Positions 48,817-60,454 of a stretch of DNA of 64,000 bases are shown in pieces. The position numbers and the translations under genes are program-made. Location of the stretch: NCBI GenBank assembly GCA_910589415.1, contig OU342633.1:43654210-43718209 (forward strand), given 5' to 3'. Numbering within the stretch: position 1 is the stretch's first letter; each line of letters opens with the position of its first letter. This DNA is from Malachius bipustulatus. Its lineage: Eukaryota; Arthropoda; Insecta; Coleoptera; Melyridae. The notes below the pieces were generated by a model, which ran no database searches, was not told where the DNA came from, and saw nothing but the letters and a program-made list of their open reading frames with translations.

Positions 48817-48908
48817 CTCTTTCCATGTTCTCTCTTGTACTCGCCACAATACTTGGACCTAGTCCCTACCAGATCTATGATTTCTGGAATGCTACTAGCA
48901 AAAATTGC
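48817..48908 (-). CDS. slo: slo alternative exon Fc: end of S6 and RCK1 linker
   Basis: A 92-nt exon, phase 0 to 2, with a strong acceptor (TTTGTTTTCCAG) and a GTACTG donor. It encodes AIFASSIPEIIDLVGTR, then SKYCGEYKREHGK plus AG of an Arg codon. It is the first of three alternatives met in the transcript. All three have the same length and phase, so including two would break the frame; they must be mutually exclusive. It supplies the cytoplasmic end of S6 (the gate region) and the S6-RCK1 linker, which controls coupling between Ca2+ sensing and pore opening. A Cys stands where the other two copies have Gly (KYC versus KYG). Fields of the TTTGCGG motif lie on either side of this exon and Fb. 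Confidence 0.92.
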
Positions 48909-49619
48909 CTGGAAAACAAACATTCCTAATGCTTTAATTCAACTGTGTCGGGACTCACGTTCAGTTAACAGAAAGGTACAAAGTTAGTGCATAGGTAGGT
49001 ACAAAATTGTTCATGAAATAAACGCTTTTCTCTTGGGAAATTAGATTTTTCTCACGTAGGTACTGATCGATGTGCACGGACATAAACAAACACTGATTCG
49101 CATTTTCGAGCAATTCTCCGAATAAATTTTCATCTCTGGTAAACAATTCATACGTGACCCATTTCAGGAGTTGATATTCCGAAAACAACCCAGTCGATAC
49201 CGAAATTCCCCTTCGGTCACGTTCTTCGTGGCGCTTTATCCAGAATTTGCATGTTATAAAAGTAATATTACCCGATAAGATTTTCGAGTTTATTCGGGGA
49301 TCTTTAAAATTCTGACACTTTTATTTCATGAACAATACAACGGTTATTTGTTAGTAAAAACACTATAGGGCGGCTGCAAATGCTATTAACTATATAGACT
49401 GGAAAAAAAGCTAAAGAGTATAAAGATTAGTGTACATTGTATCCTATCCAATTTCATCTAAGATTTACAAAAGAAAATCAAGTAGGTGAATTCGTTCCCA
49501 TAAATCGTTCCCATAAATTTTTGGACTCATTCAGACCCTAGAAAAATTACTTGTCACCACCACCACAATAATCAAAGGTTCATATCCCATCATGTCGTCT
49601 ACGGTTGCAATTACAGTAT

Positions 49620-52600
49620 CATTTGCTGTAAAATGAAAATACTAATTATCGATTTTAAAATGAAAATTAACAAGATTAATGATATAGTAATAGTGCATTG
49701 TTTAAAAAGTATTTAGAGCAATATGTATCATTTGCGGCATTAGTTGAGACAATAAAATCAAAATTCTCGAATGACTTGTTTATCAAAATTAATATGAGAG
49801 CCAGAGAACCAAACAATCTTCAAATCGAGGTAATTTAAAATAAATGACATTTGCAATCAAAAATATTATAGTTTCAGTTTCATTTGCGGTAAGATATTAC
49901 TTAATCATTTAGACTTGGTATACAAATTAGAAATGCGTTATTTGAAGTCACTTTCAGTTAAACCGAATATAACAAGTTTGTCACTAGTTTCATACAGAAA
50001 TAACTGGAGAAAATTATTATTAGAGAAATTTTTATCATTTGCAGCATTTCTTGCGATCGGAAAAATTATATACCTACCTGCTAGTGAGTGGTTTTGATTA
50101 AAAAAAACTGCAGTTAAATACTGATTAAATATCAGTATCGGTTTATATGTTATTCTTTGTGAATTTTTTCATTTGCGGCATACTTTTCTAACATGTAAAC
50201 TTATAAATCGGTCACGATTAAATATAAATCAGGTTGAATACGAGCGATAACGTTTGTGATATAAAGAAAAAAATACAACAAAAGACGGCAAATATCATTT
50301 GGCGTCAAATTTTATCATTTGCGGCATAAAAAAGACAGTCAAAACAGGACGCAAATATATTAAGATAAACAGGTGTACGACCTTTGCGACTGAAAATTTG
50401 CGGCAAAAGGTATATTTGTGGCAAGAGTGATAATTGCGGCAAGAGTGATATCTGCGGTAAGTCACAAATTATTCGCAATCTGATTGGGAGTTATCAAAGC
50501 TATTATAGAATGTACAACCGCAGAGTGAGAAAGTCATAAGAAGAATTTTTTCATTTGCGGCATTACTTGCAATCGTATAATGATAAATCTGCTGATCTTT
50601 TTTCATTTGCGGCATTCATTTTCCGATGTAAACTTTTAAATCGTCCTCCATAATTAATGTAGAATCGAGGTAACAGATAAAATAAAATTCAGATCAAATT
50701 CAAGCGAGAACTGATGACATTATTTGTAATATAAAATTACATAATAAACAAAAAAAATTCCAGTTTTGACCCATTTTAATAAAAGAACAATTTTGAGGAA
50801 TAAAAAATACGTCTCTGCTGCTGTAAAATGATAAAATTCTACATGAATTGAGTCCACGAATTGATAAGACAGTCGAAATTAAACGCAGATTACATTCGGG
50901 TTAGACCCCATGTCATTTGCGACAAATAAGAGGCAAAAGTTTCATTTGCGGTAAGTAAATCGCAGACTTTATCATTTGCGTCAAAATAATTGGACGTACG
51001 AGTATTATGTTTTGAGTCACTACCAGTAGTTGAAGGGAAACTAAAAATTGTATCAATGTCATTTGAATCCAATTATATAGAAGGAATTTATCATTTGCGG
51101 CATAAAAAAACCGATAGTCAAAGCTAGGTGTAAGACGTTTGTGACTTAAAATTTGCGGCAAGAGTGATATTTGCGGCAGGAGTGATATTTACGGCAAGAG
51201 GATATATTTGCGGCAAGTCACAAATTATTCGCAATTTGATTGGGAGTTATCAAAGCTATTATAAAATGTACAACCGCAGAGTGAGAAAGTCATAAGAAGA
51301 ATTTTTTCATTTGCGGCATTACTTGCAATCGTATAATGATAAATCTGCTGATTGTTTTTCATTTGCGGCATTCATTTTCCGATGTAAACTTTTAAATCGT
51401 CCTCCATAATTAATGTAAAGAGTCGAGGTAACAGATAAAATAAAATTCAGATCAAATTCAAGCGAGAACTGATGACATTATTTGTAATATAAAATTACAT
51501 AATAAACAAAAAAATTTCCAGTTTTGACCCATTTTAATAAAAGAACAATTTTGAGGAATAAAAAATACGTCTCTGCTGCTGTAAAATGATAAAATTCTAC
51601 ATGAATTGAGTCCACGAATTGATAAGACAGTCGAAATTGAATGCAGATTACATTCGGGTTAGACCCCATGTCATTTGCGACTAATAAGAGGCAAAAGTTT
51701 CATTTGCGGTAAGTAAATCGCAGACTTTATCATTTGCGTCAAAATAATTGGAAGTATTATGTTTTGAGTCACTATCAGTAGTTGAAGGGAAACTAAAAAT
51801 TATCAATGTCATTTGAATCCAATTATATAGAAGGAATTTATCATTTGCGGCATAAAAAAAAAAGATAGTCAAAGCTAGGTGTAAGACGTTTGTGACTGAA
51901 AATTTGCGGCAAGAGTGATATTTGCGGCAGGAGTGATATTTACGGCAAGAGGATATATTTGCGGCAAGTCACAAATTATGTGCAATCTGATTGGAAGTTA
52001 TCAAAGCTATTAAAAAATTAACACCAGCAGAGTGAGAAAGTCATAAGAAGAATAATTTTTTCATTTGCGGCATTACTTGCAGTCATAGAATTATAAATCT
52101 ACCTATTTTTTTTTCATTTGCGGCATAATTTTGTAATGTAAACTTATAAATCGGCCTCCATAATCGCCGTAAAGGATCGCTGTGACAGTGAAAATAGAAT
52201 TCAGATCGAAATCAAGCTAGAATTGATGACATTTGTGATATAAAAGACAAAATAAATAGGAAATCGACCCATTTCAAAGGGAAAAATTAAGATATGGAAA
52301 GATACGTCTTTTTCTTCTGTAAAATGATAAAATTCTACGTGAATTGAGTCCACGAATTGATAAGACAGTCGAAATTGAATGCACATTACATTCGGGTTAA
52401 ACCCCATGTCATTTGCGACTAATAAGAGGCAAAAGTTTCATTTGCGGTAAGTAAATCGAAGACTTTTTCATTATGTTTCGAGACACTATCATTAGTTGAA
52501 GCGAAACTAAACATTATATCAACGTCATTTGCATCCAATCCAAGAGAAGAAATTTTATTATTTGCAGCATGATATGCTGTAATATTATAAATCGGCTGTG

Positions 52601-54210
52601 TAAATTTATTGAAACAACGAAGTGATAGTCAGGACGCAAATATTTTATAAGCAAAAAATAAGACCTTTGCAATTGTAAATTTTCCGCAAAAGTGTCATTT
52701 GCGGTAAGTAGATCGCGGAATTTTTCATTTGCATCAATTGAGTCATCATCAGCAGTTGAAGCGAAACTAAAAATTGTGTCAATGTCATTTGCATCCAATT
52801 TGAGAGAAGGAATTTTATCATTTGCAGCATCATATGCTTCAATGTCATGAATATTATCAATGTTATAAATTGGGTATGCAAATTTACTTAAACTACGAAG
52901 TGATAGTCAGCACGCAAACGTTATATAAACAAAAAAAAAAGACCTTTGTAATTGGAAATTTGCCGCAAGAGTGTCATTTGCGGCAAATCACAAATCATTT
53001 GCAATTTAGTTGGAATAAGTTATCGAATTATTACTTCAAAAATTGAGCACCAGCAGAGTGACAAAGTCATAAGAAGAATTTTTACATTTGCGGCATTGCT
53101 TGCAATCGTAGAGATTTCATGACATTTGCGACTAAGAGGCAAGAGTTTCATTTGCGTTAAGTAAATCGCGGAATTTTTCATTTGCATTAATTGAGTCACT
53201 ATCAGCAGTTGAAGCGAAACTAAAAATTGTACCAATGTCATTTGCATCCAATTCTAGAGAAGAAATTTTATCATATTTTATCATTTGCGGCATCATATGC
53301 TTCAATATCATCAATGTTATCAATGTTATAAATTGGATATGCAAATTTACTAAAACTATGAAGTGATAGTCAGGACGCAAACGTTATATAAACGAAAAAA
53401 AACCTATTTATAACTGTAAATTTGCCGCAAGAGTGTCATTTGCGGCAAATCACAAATCATTTACAATTTAGTTGCAAGTTATCGAATGATTCTTCAAAAA
53501 TTGCTTCAAAAATTGAACACCAGCAGAGTGAGAAAGTCATAAGAAGAATTGTTACATTTGCGGCATTACTTGCAATCGTAAAGACCTCATATTTGCGACT
53601 AAGATGCAAGAGTTTCATTTGCGGTAAGTAAATCGCAGACTTTTTCATTTGCATTAATTGGAAGTATTATGTTTTGAGTCACTATTATACAACTGAAGCG
53701 AAACTAAAATTGTATTAATGTCATTTGCATCCAATTCGAGAGAAGAAATTTTATCATTTGCGGCAACGAATTTGTAATTAGCAATTAAAACCGGCAATAC
53801 AAGATTTGAAGTATCCTCGGAACCGTATACATACTTGTTCAGACAAGGCAACAAGTGATAGCCGCAAATGATACTTGCTGCTAATGAGGAAGTGCCAATA
53901 ATAAATGAAAAGATCCACAATACTTATACAAAAACAATAAAGATAAATTACCCATCAGCAACTTCTTCCTAGAACACTATTTGCGGTTTATTTTATTAGT
54001 GTACAGTTCTCTTTATGTTGTCTTTGCTAATGAAACGATTATCTCTCATACAAAAGAACGAATTAGCTGTAGGTACTAGTGGCACTGAAAATAACTACCA
54101 GTACCAGCACCAGCACCAGCACCAGCCAAGTTGATAATTGATATAATATAAAAACTGCAATAGCAAAAGAGTCTCAAGAACATCTTTCTATACTATTTGC
54201 GGTGGGTATA
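49620..54210. repeat. TTTGCGG motif field, distal part, including ~755-bp tandem units
   Basis: About 33 copies of TCATTTGCGGCA, TTTGCGGTAAG or TTTGCGGCAAGAG lie in 4.6 kb, nearly all in one orientation (CCGCAAA on the slo transcript). Within it a larger unit repeats: GTCACAAATTATTCGCAAT occurs at 50461, 51217 and (variant) 51968, giving periods of 756 and 751 bp. Diverged, shorter units continue near 52987 and 53449. Variants such as TCATTTGCATCC and TCATTTGCGTC share the first half. Short frames here reflect the repeat and are not genes. Confidence 0.93.
54090..54125. repeat. CAGCAC hexamer microsatellite
   Basis: Four to five units of ACCAGC/CCAGTA. It is one of several GTGCTG/GTGCTA-type hexamer runs in the window (14703, 26215, 54100, 63640). 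Confidence 0.85.
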
Positions 54211-55373
54211 TTGAATTACTTCCGTCCATTTTGTCTAAATTAGGTAGGTACGGCATATTTAATCCGATACTAAGGAACGAATTCCCGCAGCGTCAGTCAC
54301 ATCATCAATAATTCCAAGGTAGTGTTAGTGTAATTTTCAGCGGGCAGTATTTACTTTCCAGTCTGTGGGAGCACAATGGAAAATGGCCTGATGTTGAAAT
54401 GAGCTTTTCAATTTAAATTTATGTGGTGGTAATAACAACCTTAAATGAGAAAGTAAATATGAATTCATAATCATGAGGAACTGTTTTAAAAATATATATC
54501 CGAGTCATGTATCTAAATGAAATGTAGATTATGTAAACAAAATACCTTGTATCCAAAATTAATGGGATCTATTTTGGGCTTTTCATTGCCACTTAATAAA
54601 AAAATCGGTTCACTGCTGCTTAAAAAGGGTGTAAACATGTGTATAAGTATTAGTGTTATAGTGTTAGTGTTAGTGTTAAATAAATACTTCTTTTAGAAAC
54701 AATAACGAATAATTCAGGATTCTTAGGTATTATTAGTCATAATAATTAATAATTATTATTAAAGAGAATACTGAACCTTTCGTTTAACAATAATCAGGAT
54801 TAGTTACTAATAAGTGTACAGGAACAATTAATTAATTACATATTAAAAAGAGAGACAAGCAAGAAAGGATAAAGCTTGCAGTGCTAAGAGACAGAGTTGT
54901 GAGAAATACTGATAACATCATGCAGAGTGGTAGAAAATTTCAAAGGGGTATATCAAACACATAACATAGAAAAATTTTACAATTACACAAGACAAAAATT
55001 TACATCACAAATCGTCTTCAATTACTTAAAAAAAATCATCTAAAAATATCCCATTTAGAGGTTCTGGAGGACAGAAAGGGCTAATCGAATCAAGGACGAG
55101 GCTCAAGGATATCAATCATAAATGTATGCTGTGAATGAATACGGTCGCAATAATAATTTTCAAAGAGCATCGACCATATTTTTATAAATAAATAGTCAGT
55201 ATTATAGGTAGGTATATGAAATTATGAAAGTGTTGCCATTTTCAAGAAAATACTTGTATTTAGAGTAAGCTGCAAGCACGTATTGCAACATCGCTTTTGT
55301 AGTCTGTAAATATGTATTACAGAGGATCAGCAGAATGGGAAGTTTCAGTACAAGTGATAACTGGTTCACTTAC
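54211..55373. other. intron, no gene recognised
   Basis: AT-rich; an AGTGTT hexamer run lies at 54652-54677. No further TTTGCGG copies after 54193. Confidence 0.5.
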
Positions 55374-55541
55374 CAATCCGACGAGCAGAAAAAACACTAA
55401 AAAAGTCCGTCCTAGCACTGTGTGACAGTACACGTCCCCGTAACCGACCGTCGACATGGTGACGATCAAAAAGTAGACGCAGGTCCAGTAAGGGAGGGGG
55501 TTCGGATTCTTGAACTCCAGAGGATCTCCGGAATTTTCTAA
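55374..55541 (-). CDS. slo: slo exon: pore helix, selectivity filter, first part of S6
   Basis: A 168-nt exon (56 codons, phase 0 to 0) with a TTGCAG acceptor and a GTAAGT donor. It encodes the turret ([14 protein letters not shown]), the pore helix ([14 protein letters not shown]), the K+ filter TVGYGD, and S6 up to [18 protein letters not shown] is diagnostic of K+ channels, and the preceding MS with the following VYCHTVLGR is typical of insect Slowpoke. Because the exon ends in phase 0 within S6, the rest of S6 must come from one of the three alternative 92-nt exons further along the transcript. An open frame continues past the donor for some codons but is intronic. Confidence 0.97.
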
Positions 55542-55890
55542 CTGCAAATAACATTAAAAAATTAGTCACCGCTTCAGGTCGCTTCAAATATTTTGAATTG
55601 ACACATTAAAAGGGCATTCTTGTGCGTGGTCGAAAAAAATAAGAAAAGTGTGTGGGCCGATCACAGCTGTGTTAGGCTAGGTAGGGGTTTGGTTTTATTA
55701 TTTAAACAACAATTGCTTGTGTTCAATTTGTCGCAGTATTGTTTTTTTTTTTTTGAAAAGGCAGGTGTGGAACACGCGCCCTGGTTAGACTCAATTAATT
55801 ATTCAAAATGGAGGCTCGTGGAAATTCAACTAATTATTGTTTTGTGCATAAAGTAAAGGAGATTACAATTGTTTACATTTTATTCTAATC

Positions 55891-56008
55891 AGCATGCGTT
55901 AATTGAGATTTTTACACATTTTAAAATACTAGGATTAAAGGGGGACCTTCTATAAAAAGCAGCATCGCCAAATATGAAAGAGCTACATTCAGGTCTCAAT
56001 TAACGCTA
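55891..56008. mobile_element. short MITE, family 1 copy B
   Basis: GCGTTAATTGAGA (55896-55908) is mirrored by TCTCAATTAACGC (55994-56006). Internal text ACACATTTTAAAATACTAGG and GGGGGACC parallels the copy at 23503. The Penelope-like relic begins directly after it. Confidence 0.65.
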
Positions 56009-56009
56009 G

Positions 56010-57430
56010 AAAAAACATCATTATTCTATCCGCAGACAAGGGAAAACCTATCGATGTATTGGATGTCAGAGACTACGAGGAAGGAGAAAATCAAACACAT
56101 CTTGACCTGTCAAACATACAAGAGATCCTACGAATCGCATTCCCCTAAAAACCATCCAGCTGGTTAAAACTTCCACCATTCCCGATCTAGACAAACGTCA
56201 TTATGAATACCGAAGCCAGGACACCCAGACTTTATGGACTTCCAAAGATACACTAATCTAACATACCTCTTCGCCCCATTGTCAGTACCATACATCCTCG
56301 ACATATCTGGCAAAATATCTAACTAACCGGATCTAAAGAATCCCATATTAGAGACTTGGGTCACTTCATAGAAAAACTTTAATGTTAAGCCCTTCATTCT
56401 AGTGACAGTTTTGATGACATTTCCCTCTTCACCCATTGACGAGAGACGAGACCCTTCAACATATCCAACTTTCACCACCACAACCTAGTTTTAGTGGAAC
56501 GGTGACTTCTATGATTGAACAACTGGAAGGAGTTTCTATGGGCAGCCCGCTGAGTCCTGTTGTTGCCAACTTCTACATGGAATTCTTTGAAGCCCTAAAT
56601 TTGGCCGTCAACAAACCGCTACGACATAGATGACACCTTCGTCATTTGGCAACATGGAGGAATTTCTTCACCTTGTCAACAGTATTCATCCCCGCATTCA
56701 ATTTATGATGGAAATAGAAACTGATAGAAAAGAACCGTTTCTTGATGTCCTGATGGTTAACAGGAATGAGAATGGCACCTTAGAGCACAGGGTCTTCCGA
56801 AAACCAACACGCACAGATCGGTATTTACATGCACAAGAACTCCAATAATCGTCCAGGCAGCAATAAAAACCCTGGTGAACCGTACTGGGTCCCGAATTTG
56901 TCATGGAACACCTCTAAGAAGAGCTCCTCCGACTAGATAATGCTCTACATGGGAATAGCTACACCGCTGAAGAAATCTGGAGAGTTTTACGACCCAACCA
57001 TAACACCCAGCGAACAACCACCAATAGTTTTGGGAGCTGGCCAAGAGAATTTGTGTATATGTACCTACATCCATGGCAAAAATTGTCAAAATCTTATTGT
57101 CAAAGAAAGGTGCCAAAATTATCTCATCTCCAAAGGAATAATTGGCAACTATTTGTCATGTCATTTGTTATTGGTGCGATGCATCTAAACAGCAATGCAA
57201 TGTTTGTACAGCTCAGACTGGGATAGATGGCATTAATGTTGAAGGCACGCAAAGAAGAAGAATAATAGACTTTTTTGGCAACGCAACCAAAGCGAGTAAG
57301 TACTTAAGACTGAAGCACATGAACCCAGCTCTAAGAAGGAGAAGGAACGGTATAGGAATGTTTTTCTTCTTAGAAAGTCGCTTTTTCTGTCCATCTTTAA
57401 ATAACATGAAATCTCATAAAGAGTAGACAT
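56010..57430 (+). pseudogene. broken Penelope-like element (reverse transcriptase)
   Basis: In order, in shifting frames on the plus strand: NIIILSADKGKP (start of the RT region), PRLYGLPKIH, a stop, then NIPLRPIVSTI (RT motif typical of Penelope-like elements), SFDDISLFTH, EGVSMGSPLSPVVANFYME, IDDTFVIW (the catalytic YxDD box, here with Ile for Tyr), NSIHPRIQFMMEIE, PFLDVLM and HRVFRKPTRTDRYLHA. Near 57200 a short CNVCTAQTG might be a remnant of the GIY-YIG endonuclease. Several stops and frameshifts make it non-functional. It is antisense to slo. Confidence 0.88.
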
Positions 57431-57835
57431 TGCAGGAGAGAAAGAAATAAAGAACAAAAAGCAACTAAAATTAGAACAGGTGACACTGAATTATTATTGA
57501 CTTCAGACTTCGGAGCTCCATTGCTCCGGTTACATTCACGACGGAACATCGAACTCCGAACGCTCATAATGAAGCAAAAAAATCAAATCAAAAAGCATAC
57601 ATCAATTCAATTATTTCTGAAAATAAAAAGTTCAAAGCCGGGGTATGAAAGCCCGACGTAGGCAACAAAAGCATCTTTCAATACGTCCGCGTTATTGGCT
57701 TTTTAATTGAAACAGTGGCGGTGGTGCTGGTGGTATGATGATGGTAATATTTATGGAATGCAAACAATGGACGGCGTTAGTCTGATGGGATAATGTAACG
57801 ATGTTGAAATCATATTATTTCAGGAAAACACTTAC
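57431..57835. other. intron, no gene recognised
   Basis: Possibly the tail of the Penelope-like element. It includes GTGGCGGTGGTGCTGGTGG (57709-57727), a GC-rich patch similar to the hexamer runs elsewhere. Confidence 0.4.
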
Positions 57836-57987
57836 CAGATGAATTATTCCTGCGGCCGTGAGCCACACGGATATAAATATGGATACTAACTGAGCAAGCC
57901 TTATGGAACTGGAAGTCTTCAGTATGTTGAGGTACTGCAGGATATCTGGCACTGTCATCAACCTCAACGCACGCAGAAATCGAAGGC
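57836..57987 (-). CDS. slo: slo exon: S4 voltage sensor and S5
   Basis: A 152-nt exon with a TTTAG acceptor and a GTAAGT donor. After the completed Gly it encodes 50 residues. S4 reads [19 protein letters not shown], with arginines at the gating-charge positions typical of BK (fewer than in Shaker channels). The S4-S5 linker [10 protein letters not shown] and S5 ([17 protein letters not shown]) follow. The exon ends in phase 0, and the next begins LENSGDP, giving the familiar IIHL-LENSGDP junction. The three-copy TIR-bounded repeat at 58075-59190 sits just upstream in the preceding intron. Confidence 0.96.
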
Positions 57988-58074
57988 CTAAACATTTGAA
58001 CAGACTTATTAACATATTAAGCATATTCAGTATTAAATAATTATACATTAACAGATTAAAAAGTTACTCAAAAA

Positions 58075-59190
58075 CAGTGGCGGCTCGTAAATTTCCAATA
58101 AGTTAGTGAAATGTGTAGTAGATCCAGGACAATAAGGTCCTGTCAGTTCGACATTTTTTTTTGCAAGGTCTAAGTTGACAAAGTCCGGTCAGCTCGAAAA
58201 ATCGTTTTTTCCAAAGTCCGGTTAGCTCGAATTTATTTTTTCAAGGTCCAGTTTGACAAGATCAAAAAAAGCTGGAATTTTTTACCTTGCAAAAAAGAAA
58301 AATTCAATCGTTCAATAATGACGGAGTCGTCAGATACACCCCCCAACGCTGGACGTCATCGTCAGGTACTTTACCAGGTATTTAGGAACCTTAGAACATC
58401 ATCTAACGACTTTACTGACGGTCTCGTTATTTACTCGATCGGGAATCGTCAGATATTCCCTGTAATAGGTCCAGGACAATAAGGTCCTGTCAGTTCGACA
58501 TTTTTTTTACAAGGTCCGGTCAGCTCGAAAAACCGATTTTTACAAAGTCCGGTTAGCTCGAATTTATTTTTTCAAGGTCCAGTTTGACAAGATCAAAAAA
58601 AGCTGGAATTTTTTAGCTTGCAAAAAAGAAAAATTCAATCGTTCAATAATGACGGAGTCGTCAGATACACCCCCCAATGCTAGACGTCATCGTCAGGTAC
58701 TTTACCAGGTATTTAGTGAACCTTAGAACATCATCTAACGACTTTACTGACGGCCTCGTTATTTACTCGATCGGGAATCGTCAGATATTCCCTATAATAG
58801 GTCCAGGACAATAAGGTCCTGTCAGTTTGACATTTTTTTCGCAAGGTCTAAGTTGACAAAGTCCGGTTAGCTCGATTTTTTTTTCCAAGGTCCAGTTTAA
58901 CAAGATCAAAAAAGCTGGAATTTTTGAGCTTGCAAAAAAGAAAAACTCAATCGTTCAATCATAACGGGAGTCATCAGATGCACCCCCCAACGCTGGACGT
59001 CATCGTAAGATACTTTACCAGGCCAGTGAACCTTAGAACATTAGCTAACGAGTTTACTAACGGCCTCGTTAATTACTCGTGTTAGGGAATCGTCAGATAT
59101 TCCCTAAATAGTGTAATAAGAATTTTAATTCTCGAACCAGTCCAAACATTTGGTCCCCTGAAGTGGCACTCCATCTGAGAGCCGCCACTG
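58075..59190. mobile_element. TIR-bounded element containing three ~340-bp tandem repeats
   Basis: CAGTGGCGGCTC (58075-58086) is mirrored exactly by GAGCCGCCACTG (59179-59190). CAGTGGCGG ends are typical of insect hAT-type DNA transposons. Inside, GTCCAGGACAATAAGGTCCT recurs at about 58121, 58468 and 58800 (periods 347 and 332). Each unit carries GTCAGCTCGAAAAA, GGTTAGCTCGAATTTA, GACGGAGTCGTCAGATACAC and GGGAATCGTCAGATATTCCC (a hairpin). An 8-bp target duplication is not evident, so one end may be mutated or the boundaries coincidental. No transposase. Confidence 0.7.
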
Positions 59191-59328
59191 GGATACGATG
59201 AGGAAAGATGATAATTTGTCTGTAAATGGTGATCAAGTAGTGTAACTTTCGATTGAGTAACTTTTCATTTTTTTTAAAACAACAACAGACAATTATTGAA
59301 GATGTATAAATGTAAGAAAAAATATTAC

Positions 59329-59440
59329 CTATCCACGTGCGGTCCAAATATATTGAGACAAAGGACGGGGGTATTGTGAAATAATCTACGAACGAGTACA
59401 TTTCTAGCATGAACCATAACTTATCGCTAGCTGCTATAAA
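59329..59440 (-). CDS. slo: slo exon: end of S2 to S3
   Basis: A 112-nt exon with a TTTTCAG acceptor and a GTAATA donor. It encodes 37 residues plus one base: [16 protein letters not shown], then [20 protein letters not shown]. This covers the short S2-S3 linker and S3 with the S3-S4 turn. The Asp of FVDYF is the conserved acidic S3 residue of voltage sensors. The last base (G) joins GC of the next exon to make Gly (RTWIG-LRFLR), exactly as in Slowpoke. Confidence 0.95.
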
Positions 59441-60454
59441 CTGAAAAATATAAATATTTAGTTAATTGTTATTAAAAGATACGCTATTTAAGTATATGAT
59501 GGGTGTCCAGCAACACCCAGTACCTTATTACCTGACTAACTACTTACACATCCGAATAACCTAAACTCCTTCAGCATATCTTTTATGGGGTACAAATCCC
59601 CTAAACCCATTCATGCATACAATCACCTACACACACACACTTAAAAGAGAAAATAATAATTAATTTCCAATAAATTTAGAGCAGAAATTTGCAAGGTTTC
59701 TGGACTAAAAATTCCCTCCATTACCTTCAACTGCAATTTTTTATTTTCGCAACTCGGCAGCGCAAAAACAAGCTCGAGTCCTACATAATTTGGCACTAAC
59801 ATAATTAAAACACACTCCAATGTCTTGGTCACCTGTTCGGGCATAAAAATATAACTGGCCCGTTCTAATTTAGAAGTAATAGCGTCATAAATAATATAAC
59901 TCGAAATTAGATTGGAAGTCTTCCTTGCTAGATCCAAAGATCCTCATACTTAATAATTATCAATACGCGAAAAAAATCGCTCTAATTAATCAAACTATAC
60001 CCACGACGAAATAGAAAATAAACTTGGAAGGTATGCGACCATGAATCAAGAGTTGGAACAACTTGGTCCCCTGCAAAAAGCAGTGGCGACGCGTCGTAGT
60101 TTTATTTTCAAGCGGCGTTAATTTGATCTAATTAAATCTTAATTATTACCTACCAATGATAGATACCTGAAATAGTTTAACGAGTTGCTACTGCTACTGA
60201 AATAATAATTCTTGTTGTTTTGTCATTTACAAGCTACACGCGGCTACGCTAAGTCAATAGTTTCAGTTTCGCGACAAACAGGATTAGCAGTAAAAGGAGG
60301 CTCTCCAGGAGAACATCCTGTCAGGACTAAGCGATGTGTTAAAAGGGGTAAAGATTAGATTCCGGGAAGTAAACAGAAATAAAATATCCACACACACGCA
60401 CGCACACAACAACCACACATTTACACGGAAGTGGCCACACATTTCCATACTTAC
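59441..60454. other. intron, no gene recognised
   Basis: Short CA-rich tracts lie at 59628-59641 and 60388-60420. A 98-codon minus-strand frame at 59641-59937 has no recognisable similarity and no slo-like content. Confidence 0.5.

Noticed and set aside
52500..53800. POU octamer sites (ATTTGCAT) as an enhancer
   Set aside because: The octamers are variants of the repeated TCATTTGCxx motif and are outnumbered by TTTGCGG; no independent evidence for POU binding.
51681..53920. Several minus-strand frames rich in QMTL/PQM
   Set aside because: They translate the reverse complement of the TTTGCGG/TTTGCAT motif array.
45401..54210. CRISPR-like regularly spaced repeats
   Set aside because: The motif is short (about 12 bp), irregularly spaced, in both orientations, and lies in eukaryotic intron DNA.
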